A DNA stretch of 64,000 nt, taken from Annona cherimola. Its lineage: Eukaryota; Streptophyta; Magnoliopsida; Magnoliales; Annonaceae. Each line of letters starts with the position of its first letter. Within the stretch, counting starts at the first letter, position 1. The stretch spans positions 36,922,133-36,986,132 of the forward strand of contig CM059975.1 in assembly GCA_030490835.1 (NCBI GenBank), written 5' to 3'. Positions 33,938-45,156 of the stretch are shown in pieces. Below the pieces are notes generated by a model. The model was not told the origin of the DNA. It saw nothing but the letters and a program-made list of their open reading frames with translations, and made no database searches. The position numbers were made by a program, and so were the translations under genes.

Positions 33938-34060
33938 TATGTGTATGAGTGCAGGTGCACTGCCGGAGCACCATTTTTGGTGCTCCATCATCACAAAGCT
34001 ATCGGCAGTCATGGCTATCGGCTACGCCCCTACTCTCTCCTCCTTAATTGACGGTCAGTT
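33938..34060 (+). repeat. Fragment related to the LTR core of the nested element
   Basis: ATGAGTGCAGGTGCACTGCC and the following GGAGCACC...GGTGCTCC resemble 8571-8640 (ATGAGTATAGGAAATTGTGC, GGAGCA...TGCTCC). The hairpin GGAGCACC-ATTTTT-GGTGCTCC (33965-33986) is perfect here. Confidence 0.5.
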
Positions 34061-34257
34061 CTCTTCACCAAATTCAACCAACACTGCGTCTCCCTATTTT
34101 ATGGAAACAACCATGGATTACTGATGGTGCAAGTTCCACCATTTTCCCCAAATTCTTCTTCAAAGGCAACTACAGCAAAAGCCCACTAGAAAACAATCAC
34201 GCCCAAGTCTGGCAACAAGCTTAAAATTGTGCGGCGCCCTCTTCGGACCAATCTCTG

Positions 34258-34488
34258 CTAGATAACCCCACAATCCATTCTCCTCCTCTTCGAATAGTCG
34301 ACAACTGTAAACCAATGGCTGAATTCACCTTTGACCCTGCACATCAATTGCGCATCCAAGGCCCATCTAGTCCCCAAGAGTAAAGTTGTGGCTTCCATAA
34401 GCAACAGTTGCATCGTTTCAGGCCAACACAATCCCTTTTCCATGACAAAGTAGCCTCGTGAATCTCTGATAACTACCGTGAAGCCCAA
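34258..34488 (-). pseudogene. L1 LINE RNase H fragment
   Basis: MGFTVVIRDSRGYFVMEKG and EATTLLLGTRWALD match the plant L1 RNase H-like (RVT_3) domain. The catalytic start is missing or out of frame. Confidence 0.7.
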
Positions 34489-34760
34489 ACAGTTCCTTTC
34501 TACTTTCGCTTTATTGCCAACATTAATCTTGAAATTACCTTCTCCTAGTTTAGCCCATCAAGTCTTGAGAGGTTGCTTAAGAATCCAGGAGTCCAAAAGT
34601 AATGATGCCTTCATTTGTTAATCCCAAAAATTAGAACACCATTACGGGACTTTGTTGAAAATAGGTTTAATGCCTTCCTTTCTTACCTGGTTTGGAGATA
34701 CCAAAGGCGCCAACAAGACAAAAGAAACATGGGAAGGGAGGCCCTATCCTTGCCAGTGGC

Positions 34761-35156
34761 CTACAATTTGAAAATGCCTTGCACTGAGGTCCCATGGCAC
34801 CGGGGAGCAATGTATCTCAAGAGTTTTAAGCATTCCTCATTGACCATAGTGCATGAAACAAAGAGATGATCCCTATCCTCCAAATCAGATTTGCAAAAAA
34901 AAAACACACATAGGATCAACATAGATACCTCGCTTGATGAGGTTCGATTTTGTTGGGAGGACATCTTTAAATAGCCTCCATGCAAAGATAAAAATTTAAC
35001 TTGGGAGTTTTGCCTTCCAAATGGATTTGAATATAGAGGTATGAGAGTCCGTATCCTCCGCATGTCGAGGAGAACTAATGGACATCGGGACTTGATTAGC
35101 TGATTTTACTGAGTAGGTTCCATACGCTTCATGGTCCCGAAACAAAGTATCGTCCT
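34761..35156 (-). pseudogene. L1 LINE zf-RVT fragment
   Basis: FAWRLFKDVLPTKSNL-type sequence (broken frames, 34900-35060) and DLEDRDHLFVSCTMV correspond to the zinc-binding region after plant L1 reverse transcriptase. It ends at the hAT insertion. Confidence 0.75.
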
Positions 35157-35164
35157 TGCCCAAT

Positions 35165-36196
35165 TAGGGTACAACTTGGGGCTCATGAAACTCGGGTCTA
35201 TGTTAATCCTAACACTAATTTTATTTATAAAATATCAACCCTAAGCTTCTGTGTAAAACCTAAATTCTAACCCTATTTTTGAAAATGGCGTTCGGGTTGA
35301 GTTGAGTTGAAATTTAGGTTGATAAATTTACATTTTTATTTAAGAGTGATAGGTTTAAAATTTTATATGAATATATAATAATAACAAATTATATAAATAA
35401 ACATAATAATACATAGTCAAACCATATATTTTTAAAAAATATAACAATATAAAGAAGATAAGTAATCCTGTTAGTCCGGGCTAAGCAAATGTCTCATTTA
35501 GCCCACCTAAAAAAACTCATTTATAACAATTTTTTTTATTTTTCTCTTCACACATTTGTTTATTTAAGTGTATTTAACATATAAACCAAAATTTTGGATA
35601 TATGTATATATTTTTTGAGATTTTTAAACATCTGTGTATATATGTATTTAAAATACCCTTATTTTTAAAAATCTAAAAAAATATATACACGTATCTAAAA
35701 ATTGTAAAATTTGTTTTATACGTTGAATAAACTTAAATAAATAAGTATATGAGTTGTAAATGAGTTTCTTGAAGTGGGCTAAGTGGAGCATTTACTTAGC
35801 CCGAGCTAATAGGATTATTCATCTGTAAAGAATATCTTTAGAAAATTTTAATATAAAAAACAAGATAAATGAAGAAGATTATAGAAGTAAAAGATAAATA
35901 TAAATAAAAATAATATACTTTATTTATAAGATAATTACAATTTGCCAAATATTTATTTAAATATAAATATAAATAACATAAAATAAAAAATATAAAGAGA
36001 TACTATTTAGATATTATATTTAAAATAGAATCGGGCTCGGGTTCACTTGAACCCTAACCATGTCGCATTTATAAATCGAGTTCACCAGGTTCGGGGTTCT
36101 TCGGACTCGGGTCATAGAAAATCGAGTTCCAACACGGTTAGAAATTAGGTTCAGCGGGCCGAGTTCGGGCTCAACCCTTCATAAGTTGCACCCCTA
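35165..36196. mobile_element. hAT-like non-autonomous element (1032 bp) in the LINE
   Basis: Ends TAGGGTACAACTT and (reverse) TAGGGGTGCAACTT, with subterminal GGCTCATGAAACTCGGGT/GGTTGAGCCCGAACTCGG. Flanks tgcccaat (35157-35164) and tgtccaat (36197-36204) match at 7 of 8, an 8-bp duplication. LINE coding continues on both sides. It contains the MITE at 35464-35817. Confidence 0.82.
35464..35817. mobile_element. Foldback MITE (about 354 bp) inside the hAT-like element
   Basis: Left AATCCTGTTAGTCCGGGCTA and right (reverse) AATCCTATTAGCTCGGGCTA form inverted repeats of about 28 bp, and pairing extends further inward. No coding content. Confidence 0.78.
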
Positions 36197-36335
36197 TGTC
36201 CAATCTTGGTAGCTGAGCATTCCTTATTGCCTGCCAAACTGTTTTCCCCATAGAAAATACCACCTCAGCTTCTTTTTAACTCCGTGTGCAATCATCAATA
36301 AAAAAAACTTTCTCTTCGTCTTGGATGATCGCTTG

Positions 36336-36910
36336 TATGGGTGTTAATAGTCATGGTCAACCCGTTTATAAATAGGTTTGAGTTAGGATTTTTAAATAAA
36401 TGGGTTATAATCCGCCAACCTGTTTAACCATTTAATTAAATAAATGGTTTGGGTTGAGATTTTATAACTGGTGAACCCGTTTGGTAACCCATTTAGCCCA
36501 TATAACCTGTTTAATTCGTTCAAATCATTTAACTTGCTTAACTCATTAAAGTTTTTATATATATATACATGTAAATCCCTTATTTATTTTTTCCTCTTTA
36601 AGTCTTCTTCAAGTCACTTAATTTTCATTTTTCCACTGCCGCCCTCATTCTATTTTCCCGTTACTACCTTGTTTCTATTTTTCCTACGCCGAAAACACAC
36701 TCTCATCTCTCCCTATGAGATCATCATCTACTAGAGTTTAGGCTTTTAGGTTATTTGCTATACAACTCATTAACGACCTACCAACCCATTTATTAAATGA
36801 GTTGTAAATGAGTTAGGGTCTATATTTTTTAAATAGGTTAATAAATGGATTACAGTTGAGATATTTAAATTAGACTCTAACCTGTCCAACCTAATCCATT
36901 AACACCCCTA
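36336..36910. mobile_element. hAT-like MITE (575 bp) in the LINE
   Basis: Left TATGGGTGTTAATAG and right (reverse) TAGGGGTGTTAATGGATTAG form the ends. Flanks atcgcttg and atcactgg agree at 6 of 8 positions. The interior repeats words such as AACCCGTTTATAAATAGG. No transposase. Confidence 0.72.
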
Positions 36911-38400
36911 ATCACTGGTAAGGATTCCACTTCGAGTAATTTTGTTTCCATCCACCTGTCAGAGAAAAATCTCATAGTTCGCCAATTCCCAATTCGCCAC
37001 TTATAGCCATCCACCATAGTATCTTTAGCCTTGAAGATGCTTTTCCACGTATATGAGTCCATCAATTTCTCTTTACAAGTCCAAAAGTTGCCTTCTCAGA
37101 AGTATTGCGCCTTTAGGTTAGAGTAGCATAAAGAATCAGAGGCATTAGAGAGGCACCAGACTTGCTTTGCTAACAAAGCAATGTTAAAAGTGGTGAAATC
37201 CTTGGAGCCCATCCCCCTTGTAGCCTTTGTCAAACACATGTTTGTCCAGGCTACCCAACTAGTCTTTCGCTTCCCATTGGCTTCTCCCCACAAAAATTCG
37301 TTGAACATACTACATATTCCTTACAAAAGGCTTTCAGGAAAAGGAAGATCATAGAATAAGTAGGAATTACTTGTGCAACTACTTTTAAGGGGGTTGCCTT
37401 TCCACAAGATAAGAGAATTTCCATCCTTGTATCTTCTGCCATATTCTCTCCTTCAAACCTTTAAGCATGGAACTCTTTGGTCAGCCCAACCATATGGGAA
37501 GACCTAGGTAGGTTTGGATTTGTGAACCCAATGATCCAGGCTCGCTCTCAACCTCTTAACGGACAAAAAGTCTAGTATTTGAACTAAAAAATAGAGCCGT
37601 CTTGTTGACATTAATCACTGGTCCCGAGCATTCAAGGTACTGTCGAAGGAGACAAAGCATTTGACGAAGCTCCTGAGCATTTGCTTTGAGAAAAAAAAGT
37701 GCATCATCAGTGAAGAAAAGATGACTAAACCCCTGGGAATTCGATGCTGATGTGCACTAGATATGAGAAGCGATAAATCTTGAGCACATATGAGGAACGA
37801 GTACGGGGACAGTGGGTCACATTGTCTTAATTTGCAAGTAGGCCTGAAATACCTGGTTTTAAAGTCATTGAGGTCAATCCAATATCTCACAGATTTCACA
37901 CATGTCATGATCCAATTTGTCCAAATTGGGCTAAAATTTAAGGAAAGCATCATGTTGCTAAGGTAATCTCATTCCACCCTGTCATATGCCTTTAATATAT
38001 CAAGCTTGACTGCAACCTCCTCCCACTTGCTTTTCTTCCTTTTTTGAACCAGATGAATGATCTCATAGGCGATTAGCATATTGTCTAATATGTGATGACT
38101 TAGGACGAAAGCACACTACTTATTCGAGATAATTCCCTAAAGACACATTTTCATTCTTTTTGCCGGTACTTTTTTCAAAATTTTATAGGCCATGTTGCAC
38201 AAGCTGATTGGACAAAAATCAGAAAGAGTTTTCGCCCCACTTTTCTTAGGAATGTGAACAATGTTAGTCGAATTCAATAGTCTTAATTGCCGACATTGCT
38301 GCACAGGGTTGATTGTTTGCATGAGAGAATTGTGCACTTTAAAGAATCCTAGCCCATGGTATCCCAATGTTTCTGATAAAACCCCACGGACATGCCATCA
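36911..38400 (-). pseudogene. L1 LINE reverse transcriptase, many stops
   Basis: Segments in order on the minus strand: NIVHIPKKSGAK...FCPISLCNMAYKILKK, then a KLDILKAYDRVEWDYL-like block, LRQCDPLSPYSFLICAQDLS, the catalytic FTDDALFF (usual form FADD) near 37705, WGEANGKRKTSWVAW and WKSIFKAKDTMVDGYKWRIG. These are the standard plant L1 RT motifs spread over several frames. Confidence 0.85.
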
Positions 38401-40700
38401 AGATTAGGAGCCTTTGATGAATCCATAGCTCTGAGAGCAAATGTGACCTTTGCTATGGTAAGAGGCTTGATAAGTTCATCACTTTCTATAACTGGCAGTT
38501 TTCTATACATGAGCTAAGTGATCCTTTGCAAGCTAGACGGAGAGGAGTTTGTGTAGATCTCCTAAAAGTGCTTCAAAGGAACCTCTTGCATATGCTCTTG
38601 CTTAACGACCCAAGTGCCATGATCATCACGGAGGGCTTTAATGAAATTCTGTCGTCTCCTGTTGGATGCCACTCAATGAAAAAAGCAACATTTCGATCCA
38701 CTTGCTGAAGTCAATGAATCTTGGCTCTCCGACTCCATACTGCCTCTCCATCTTCCAAAAGTAAGTCTATTTGTTGCTCGACATCCTTAATATCAAAGTC
38801 TGTTTGATCAAATGGACTTTGGGTGTGTAAATTGCTTAGCCTAACTACTTATCCTGGATAGATTGGGCAATATTACCACGATTTGCTTTGTTCCATTTGG
38901 ATAGATTAAATCGACATTTACAATTTTTCTGCATCAAGGTGTCACTTGGGGAAGCCCCACTATGTGCTTGAGATGACTAGATTTGATCGATGATGCCCTT
39001 AGCTTCAGGATCACGGGACCAAAACTGTTCATATTGAAACTCTCTCATGGGTTTTGTCCTTTGGGCATGGGAATTGAGAATAAGTTCGATGGGGAGATAG
39101 CCAGATGATGCCACAAATAAATGGTATAACTTTGCATGAGGGAATAAAGTCAACCATCTTGGAGTAGAGAGCCCTCTATCTAATCTTACGTCCACTCAAT
39201 ACACCCCACTTTTGTTATTCTTCCATGTCATTTCGGGCCCCACAAAACCTAGATCAACAAGATTACAACAATCAATCTCATCCCGGAATAGATTCATTTG
39301 TGAGTCCAGTAAGATTTCAGCTCTCAACTCTCTTGCCAACTATAAGATGACCATAAAAACTAATAAACCTCCATCCCCCTAACTCTACATTGATGTGATG
39401 CTTAAAATAGCTTCTAACCATTACTCTCTTGTTTTCCTATCAAAACAAAGCTAGCCCTCGCCTTCTTCCATCTGAATTAACGAATAAGTAGCATTCAAAT
39501 TTCAACCTCCTTCTCAATGGGTCCATGTCTCACTGTGTTCTTTTAGTTTCACTGAGAGAGTAATTTAGGATCTTGTTTCTTGACTAAGTTAAGAAGGCAT
39601 CGATTTGTGTATGGGTTCTCAAGCTCACAGTAATTCTAAGCTATCACCGCCATTTATACATGATGGGCACTCAACTACCACATCATTTTCTATAGGCAGT
39701 ATGCTTCTCTTTGACTTTAGGGTTGTCTCATATTGATGTTTAGTGTCCTCATCATTAAACCGCCTTTTGTCATGATTAGTATTCTGATCTTCAGAACAAT
39801 TGCCCTTTTTGCGTGAGAGTTCCCCTTCTCTTGCTCACCTCTTCCATCGCCTCTTAGATTGCTGGCCAGGATTTCTTGCAAAGTGGTTTGAGTTTGCAAT
39901 ATCCAAGTCTATTGATGGACCACATCCCATACCCAGTCCCACATCTCCCCTTAGGATCAAATGTTGCTCCTCCTTACCCAATACCACAAGACTTTGTGGT
40001 TCACTATTCAACCCATTAGTAAATAGGTGAGGTCAGTCTTTGATTGGGAATAACAAATTTCCAATATGGCTGGTTAGTATTTGCTTCCTTCTCATTACTC
40101 TCAAACGCAATAAGTGAGGATAAAGGAGACAGTGTCCTTCGTGGTAGATGAGAGATTGGGCCATTGGCGTACTCATTTCTTCTCTCCCCCAAACTATCCT
40201 GAAAATGGTGTTTGGACAATAAGGCTACATGTTGTGCAATCCCTCCTCCCTATAACTTGCTAGGAGCAACTTGGCAAGCATGACTTACCAAAACCTCCCT
40301 CTATATTACTCGGTGTCACTGTTCACCATCCACCTGTGTTGATTGTTGTAAGTCAAGGGCTGTATCATACTTATCTTTTTTTTTATCCTTGTTATACTGT
40401 GGATTAAGGATTTGAGGGTCTAGGTGACCAGTTCTGTTTATCAACACATTTGCTCACACACTACCATGGAAGGAACGTGATTTGCCCGATCATCTCCTTC
40501 AGCGATTGGTTGTGCCTCTCGATCTACCCAATCTACAGCAAATTGGCTCTCCCTATTGTCTTGATTATCTGCCTAAGCCAACCGCTTTTCAATCGATGCA
40601 TGGTTTCTATCCAAGTCCACATGAAAATAAATATCTGGTACACCATCCAGGTTAGTCTCCGATACCCCATCCCCCAAATACTTCCTTGGTTCCACCTGAT
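38401..40700 (-). pseudogene. L1 LINE endonuclease region and ORF1/ORF2 junction, decayed
   Basis: VRLDRGLSTPRWLTLFPHAK (39130-39195) is the end of the endonuclease domain. The rest is too broken to assign residue by residue; no intact catalytic motif seen. Confidence 0.6.
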
Positions 40701-40710
40701 TGCGCCTGCC

Positions 40711-41271
40711 CTAATCTTCCTTCAACTCCATTGGTCCATTACCCATATGTAGATAACTCCCATAAGGCATATTCGCCTTCACTAATTGCTTTCTTGATCC
40801 CTCATATTCGCTGCAATCCTTATACATATGCCCCATTACCCTATAAAAGAAGCAGAAATTTGGCAATTTTTCATACTGGAAGCATACCCACCATCTATTT
40901 TGTGAGCCAATCTTGATGAAGAGACCTCTTTTAAAGGGTTCCCTTGCATCTACTACCACTTTTAGCTTGAGCCCCACCTTTGTTGTCGTAATGTCCGCAT
41001 ACTTCTCAAAAGACTGTCCAATCTTCCCACCTGCAATCCGTTTGCTAAGCAAGAAAAGGAGCCCATTGACATGAAGCCAAAGTGGCGTCTTGACCATTAC
41101 TATACTATCAGGAATAGCAGGGTTGGAGATATCATCCATCGAAATAAGCAGCCTTTCAAAGAGCCAAGGTCCACCAACCATGACTTTGTTTTTATCTTCT
41201 TCCCCATGGAACTTTATAAGGTATAAATTTCCCTCGATTTCGTAATATGGAACGGACCTTTGGTTTTCCAT
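40711..41271 (-). pseudogene. L1 LINE ORF1 fragment (DUF4283 plus zinc knuckle)
   Basis: 186 open codons. It includes DUF4283 features (LIKFHGEEDKNKVMVGGPWL) and a zf-CCHC_4-like block (YEKLPNFCFFYRVMGHMYKD) where the knuckle reads C-x2-Y-x3-GH, so one Cys is lost. Family role: RNA-binding protein of the LINE. Confidence 0.78.
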
Positions 41272-41740
41272 AGGCGTTTCAACGAGGACTTAAATAGTTC
41301 CTTGTTGTAAGATTTGTTTGCCTAGATGGAGCATAGGATTGATGCAGAGTTACATGGCTCGATTCGACATATAGAAGCCTCCAAAGCGACAAAGTTCGAA
41401 GCTCATCCAGGAGAAGATTGTCTGTATGCGTTGCCATACCTAGATTTTGAGAAGTCCACAACCTCGTACTGACCGTGCTCTGATGAGTATGGGGCCGATT
41501 ACTGGTCAATCTACCTTCTAAGGAGAAGCTTCTTCCTCTATGTCTTGAGCACGAAAAAAATCGCATTTGAGGACATGCATGGGAGAGTGACTTTTACGTG
41601 AGAGCTCGATGGGAACTTGATTTCCACAGAAGTCGCTCCTTTGTTCTAGCTGCCAAGAAGAAGGAAAAGGAGAATAAATATGTTCCAAGGTGGATATTGG
41701 TGTATTTACGTACCGCACCTATTATTTTCATGTATTTTTA

Positions 41741-42010
41741 TGGGTATGTTTGGGTTCAATTTTTGGGTGGAAAGTTTTAAATGTAAAAACTATTAAATTG
41801 ATAGAAAACGATGTGATATAATATGAGTAATGATGAGGAGTAAAGAGAATAAAGTTAAAATAGAAATATCAGATGTATAGTTAATCGTGTATAAATAATT
41901 GAAAAGTAAGGTAGTTTTTATAGAAAAATATGAAGAAATAATAAAAAATATGATTGTTTTAGAAAGTGATAAGTTTTAAATTGACAAGTTTAAGTAAAAA
42001 CTTTTCATTG
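41741..42010 (+). mobile_element. Tourist-like MITE copy 1
   Basis: Starts TGGGTATGTTTGGG after TTA. It shares the internal words GTAATGATGAGGAGTAAAGA and AATAATTGAAAAGTA with the well-preserved copy at 55562. The right end is degraded. Confidence 0.68.
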
Positions 42011-42294
42011 CTGCAAAACGCCTCCTATATTTTTTGTTTTTTTTATTTTCTATTTGTTTTGGGCTCTTTGTTTGCTTAGTTGTTTTGTTTTTTCAGTTAT
42101 TTTGTTTATTGTTTGTTTGCCCCATTTTCATTTTTTCCATTTGCATTTTTCTGCATTTTTATTTTTAATTTGTTTTTTGCTAGTTATTTTATTTGTCGAT
42201 TTTCTCTGCTTTCTTTTTTCTTTTATTATCTTTATGTTTTTGCGGAGTTTTCATTTTGATGTTGCCTTTTTCTGAATTTCTATTTTGCTGATAA

Positions 42295-43205
42295 AATAAA
42301 CTCTTTTCAATCTAAATTTTTTATTTTTCATAACTATTATATTTTAAAATTATTTTAAACATATTTCTATATAACTATACTTTTCAATCATTTTTACGTA
42401 ATTATCTATACAACTAATTTATACATTTATTCATCAAAAAAAAATTTATACATTTTAACTTTGGACATGTTTAGATATCGCAAAAACATTTCAAAGCATT
42501 GTTTGTTAACCAGTACAACTTTTGAAACTAAAACTTTTTAATCTAATGGTATGTTCAATGTATAAAAATGTTAAGTTAAAACTTTTTACTCTCCAAAAAA
42601 TCTAATTTTTTAATTATTTATTCATATTTTCTTATATAACTATCATACTTTTCAATCATGTTTACACAACTACCCAGATAATTAACCTATCTATTTTAAC
42701 TTTATCATATTCGCTCTTCACTATTACCCTACTATATCACATCATTTTATAACTTATACTTTTAAAACTTTTCATTAAAAGTTTTATTCTTTCCCATGCA
42801 CATCATAAAACTTTTTGCTCTCCACAACTATTTTATTTTTAATTATTTATTCATTTCTTTCCATACAACTATCATACTTTTCAGTCGTTACTACACAATT
42901 ACTCGTAGACCAAACATATTTATTTTAACTTTATTTTTTTCACTCTTTATCGTTAACTTCATTGTATCACATCATTTTCCTACATTTCAACAACTTTTAC
43001 ACAAAAATTTTCATTTAAAGTTTTATTACTTTCCAAATACACCCAAAAAAAACTTTTTAATATTAAATATTTTACTCTCTATAATTATTCTATTTTATTT
43101 ATTTTTCACACTCTCCTATGCATTATCCTACCTTTCAATTATTTATATATATCAAATTATTCAATTAACCTATTTATTTTAATTTTATTGTTTGTACTTA
43201 TCTTT
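42295..43205 (-). mobile_element. Tandem Tourist-like MITE copies, reverse orientation (about four)
   Basis: The reverse-complement words AAAACTTTTTACTCTCC, TATACAACTATCATACTTTT and TATATCACATCATTTT recur at spacings of about 250 bp (around 42300, 42560, 42800, 43060). Individual borders are uncertain. Confidence 0.65.
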
Positions 43206-43209
43206 ACTC

Positions 43210-43358
43210 ATATCGGGTGTGTTTGTTTGGGGCAAAAAAATATTAACGAAAATTTTTCACTTTCCATAACTACTATATTTTTAATTATTTTTTCACATTT
43301 TTCTATACAAACTACTTTACTTTTCAATTATTTTTACACAACTACCTATACAACTAAT
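43210..43358 (-). mobile_element. Tourist-like MITE copy split by the Sirevirus, left part
   Basis: Starts GGGTGTGTTTGTTTGGGG and breaks at the Sirevirus TSD ctaat. The remaining part continues at 54059 and ends AACCAAACACATCC. Confidence 0.75.
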
Positions 43359-43483
43359 TGTTGGAAACAATGTTCAAAATAAAATAAATTGACCAAGGAT
43401 TGAGTTTTGATGATTAACAAGAACTAATTTGAGTATATATATATGACTAATATGTTTGCCAAGTGTTTAAGGAAAGAAGAAAA

Positions 43484-44320
43484 GTCAAGTCGATCTTCGA
43501 GTCGACTTGAACTTCGACTTGGGAGTGAAGTCGATAGTAAAGTCGACTCCACTAGCGACTTCAAACAAGCCAAAACTGGACAGAGTTGAAAATGGAATTC
43601 TGACGAGTGAAGTCGCAGGCCAAGTCGACTCCACATGCGACTTGGGTAGTCAAGTCGCAGACAAAGTCGACTCCAGCATCGACTTCAAATTGCACAAAAG
43701 TGTCCAGCGTTGAAATCTGGCTCCCGAAGATGACGAAGTCGCAGACAAAGTCGACTCCAGGTGCGACTTGGGCGAAGTCGCAGACCAGGTCGACTCCAAC
43801 TTCGACTTGAGAAGTTTTGAAGTCTAAGCTGAAGTTTCAAAGCATATTCAAGATATCCATTTGAAGTTTCTCACATACAAATGAGATGTAAAGACTACTC
43901 TTAAAGAGAAACTTAAGTTTTGAAGATCAAAGCAAGAATCTAAGTACAAATTCAAATCAAGTCTATCAAGCTCAAAGCAAATCTTCAAGCTAGCTTCCAA
44001 ATGGAGTAATACCCAAGTCATGAAGACCAAGTGAGTCCAAAGCAAAGCAAGGAACATACATATATTGTGCAAGGACTCAAAGCTTTCAAATGGTTTGCAA
44101 GATTCAAGACATTTCAAGAAGATCAAGGCGTTTTTGCAATAGACCAAGCCAAGTCGCAACCCAAGTCGACTTCAGGATCGACTTGAGTTAAAGTCTGAAA
44201 GCCAAGTCGACCCAAGTCTCAGACTTGAGTTTCTGAAGAACCCAAGTCGCAGGCCAAGTCGACTCCATGTGCGACTTGGAAGCCAAGTCGCAGGCCAAGT
44301 CGACTTCATCTTCGACTTGG
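43484..44320 (+). repeat. AAGTCGACT palindrome clusters in LTR U3
   Basis: Repeated modules of the form AAGTCGC - spacer - AAGTCGACTCC - spacer - GCGACTTGG, each internally symmetric. There are five in 43490-43812 and three in 44155-44320. The cores are SalI-type palindromes. The position within U3 upstream of the TATA box suggests an enhancer function; that is inference. Confidence 0.85.
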
Positions 44321-44325
44321 AGTAT

Positions 44326-44347
44326 AACGTTCGAATTTTCGAACGTT
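44326..44347 (+). promoter_or_regulatory. 22-bp palindrome upstream of the TATA box
   Basis: Arms AACGTTCGAA and TTCGAACGTT with a TT centre, 55 bp before the TATA box. Equivalent palindromes occur in the 3' LTR (53271-53292), the left copy (about 16930-16955, one mismatch) and the old LTR (57600-57623). Confidence 0.7.
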
Positions 44348-44402
44348 GGAGTTCATTTATTGCGTGCCAACCACTCCTACAACGTTCCAATCTTCCTCAT
44401 TC

Positions 44403-44410
44403 TATAAAAA
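44403..44410 (+). promoter_or_regulatory. TATA box of the 5' LTR
   Basis: TATAAAAA followed by GACATTCAAATGAA. It is conserved in all Sirevirus LTRs of the window, so it is the probable core promoter. Confidence 0.75.
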
Positions 44411-45110
44411 GACATTCAAATGAATGTGAGAAGGGACAATACTCACTACTCTAAGGATCATAGAGAGAAAAGAAGTGCAAGAAAGATTTTCAAATCCCTT
44501 TTCTCCATATTTGAGTGTTTCAAAGGAAGAAAGAGCTTCAAACTGCAAGTTGCTTCAACGATCATCATCCCACCTGTCTTTGATTTCTTTCTCGAGCTCA
44601 ATCTGTCTACACAAATCTGTAAAGTGTAGTTCTTGCTTATTTTTATTGTTTTGTTGTACTAAACTTGATTTAGCTTGGATAGCTAAGATCAAGTGTATGC
44701 AAGTAGGGAGTGATTGGAGTGAGACTCATCACCTACTTGTGCATTGAGTTGTTACGCCTCCTAGAGCTAGAATCTAGAAGAGAGCAAGTGGCTCTAGTTG
44801 TATATGCCCCCTAGAGCTTTGAATCTAGAAGAGATCGGTGACTCTAAGTGTATTCAAGGAATACATAGTGGAACCCAAGTCACAACGGAGTGTGAGCTTG
44901 GAAGAGTGGAGTAGGGAAGGTTTGCCCGAACCACTATAAATCTTGTGTTCTATTTTCTATTACTGCTTTATTTTAATTGCTCTCCATTAGCTTTCATAAG
45001 GGGATTAATTTTTGAAAGGGGTTAAGTTTTTGATTTACCAAAGATTTTTTTAAAAGAACCCAATTCACCCCTCCCCTCTTGGGTTTAGCCATCAACTCGG
45101 GACCAACAAG

Positions 45111-45122
45111 TGGTATCAGAGC
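45111..45122 (+). other. Primer binding site, initiator tRNA-Met type
   Basis: TGGTATCAGAGC, two bases after the 5' LTR. Confidence 0.96.
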
Positions 45123-45156
45123 AGGTCTTTGAGTTTACCAAAGAGATCTTATCGAT

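Larger units (their letters stand above)
34200..41700 (-). mobile_element. Decayed L1-type LINE, cut by two hAT-like elements
   Basis: On the minus strand the order is ORF1 (DUF4283 and a zinc knuckle), endonuclease C-terminus, reverse transcriptase, zf-RVT and RNase H, all full of stops and frameshifts. Elements at 35165-36196 and 36336-36910 interrupt it near its 3' end. Boundaries are approximate; no poly(A) tail or target duplication found. Confidence 0.82.
43359..45108 (+). repeat. 5' LTR, right Sirevirus
   Basis: 1750 bp. U3 contains two clusters of AAGTCGC/AAGTCGACTCC/GCGACTTGG motifs (43484-43812 and 44155-44320), a palindrome at 44326-44347 and a TATA box at 44403. U5 has two units of the TCTAGA-rich repeat. 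Confidence 0.97.

Noticed and set aside
43484..44320. Short regularly spaced repeats resembling a CRISPR array
   Set aside because: Spacing is irregular, the units are palindromic LTR motifs repeated in every LTR copy, and the DNA is plant nuclear.
44420..44747. Small frames downstream of the LTR TATA box (repeated at 53365-53692)
   Set aside because: They lie in the transcribed LTR leader and recur only because LTRs are duplicated; no domain. A regulatory uORF role cannot be shown from sequence.
45111..45122. Possible tRNA gene because of the tRNA-Met match
   Set aside because: Only the 12-nt primer site is present; there is no cloverleaf. The same holds for the tRNA-Asp site at 10669. I found no full tRNA or rRNA gene in the window.
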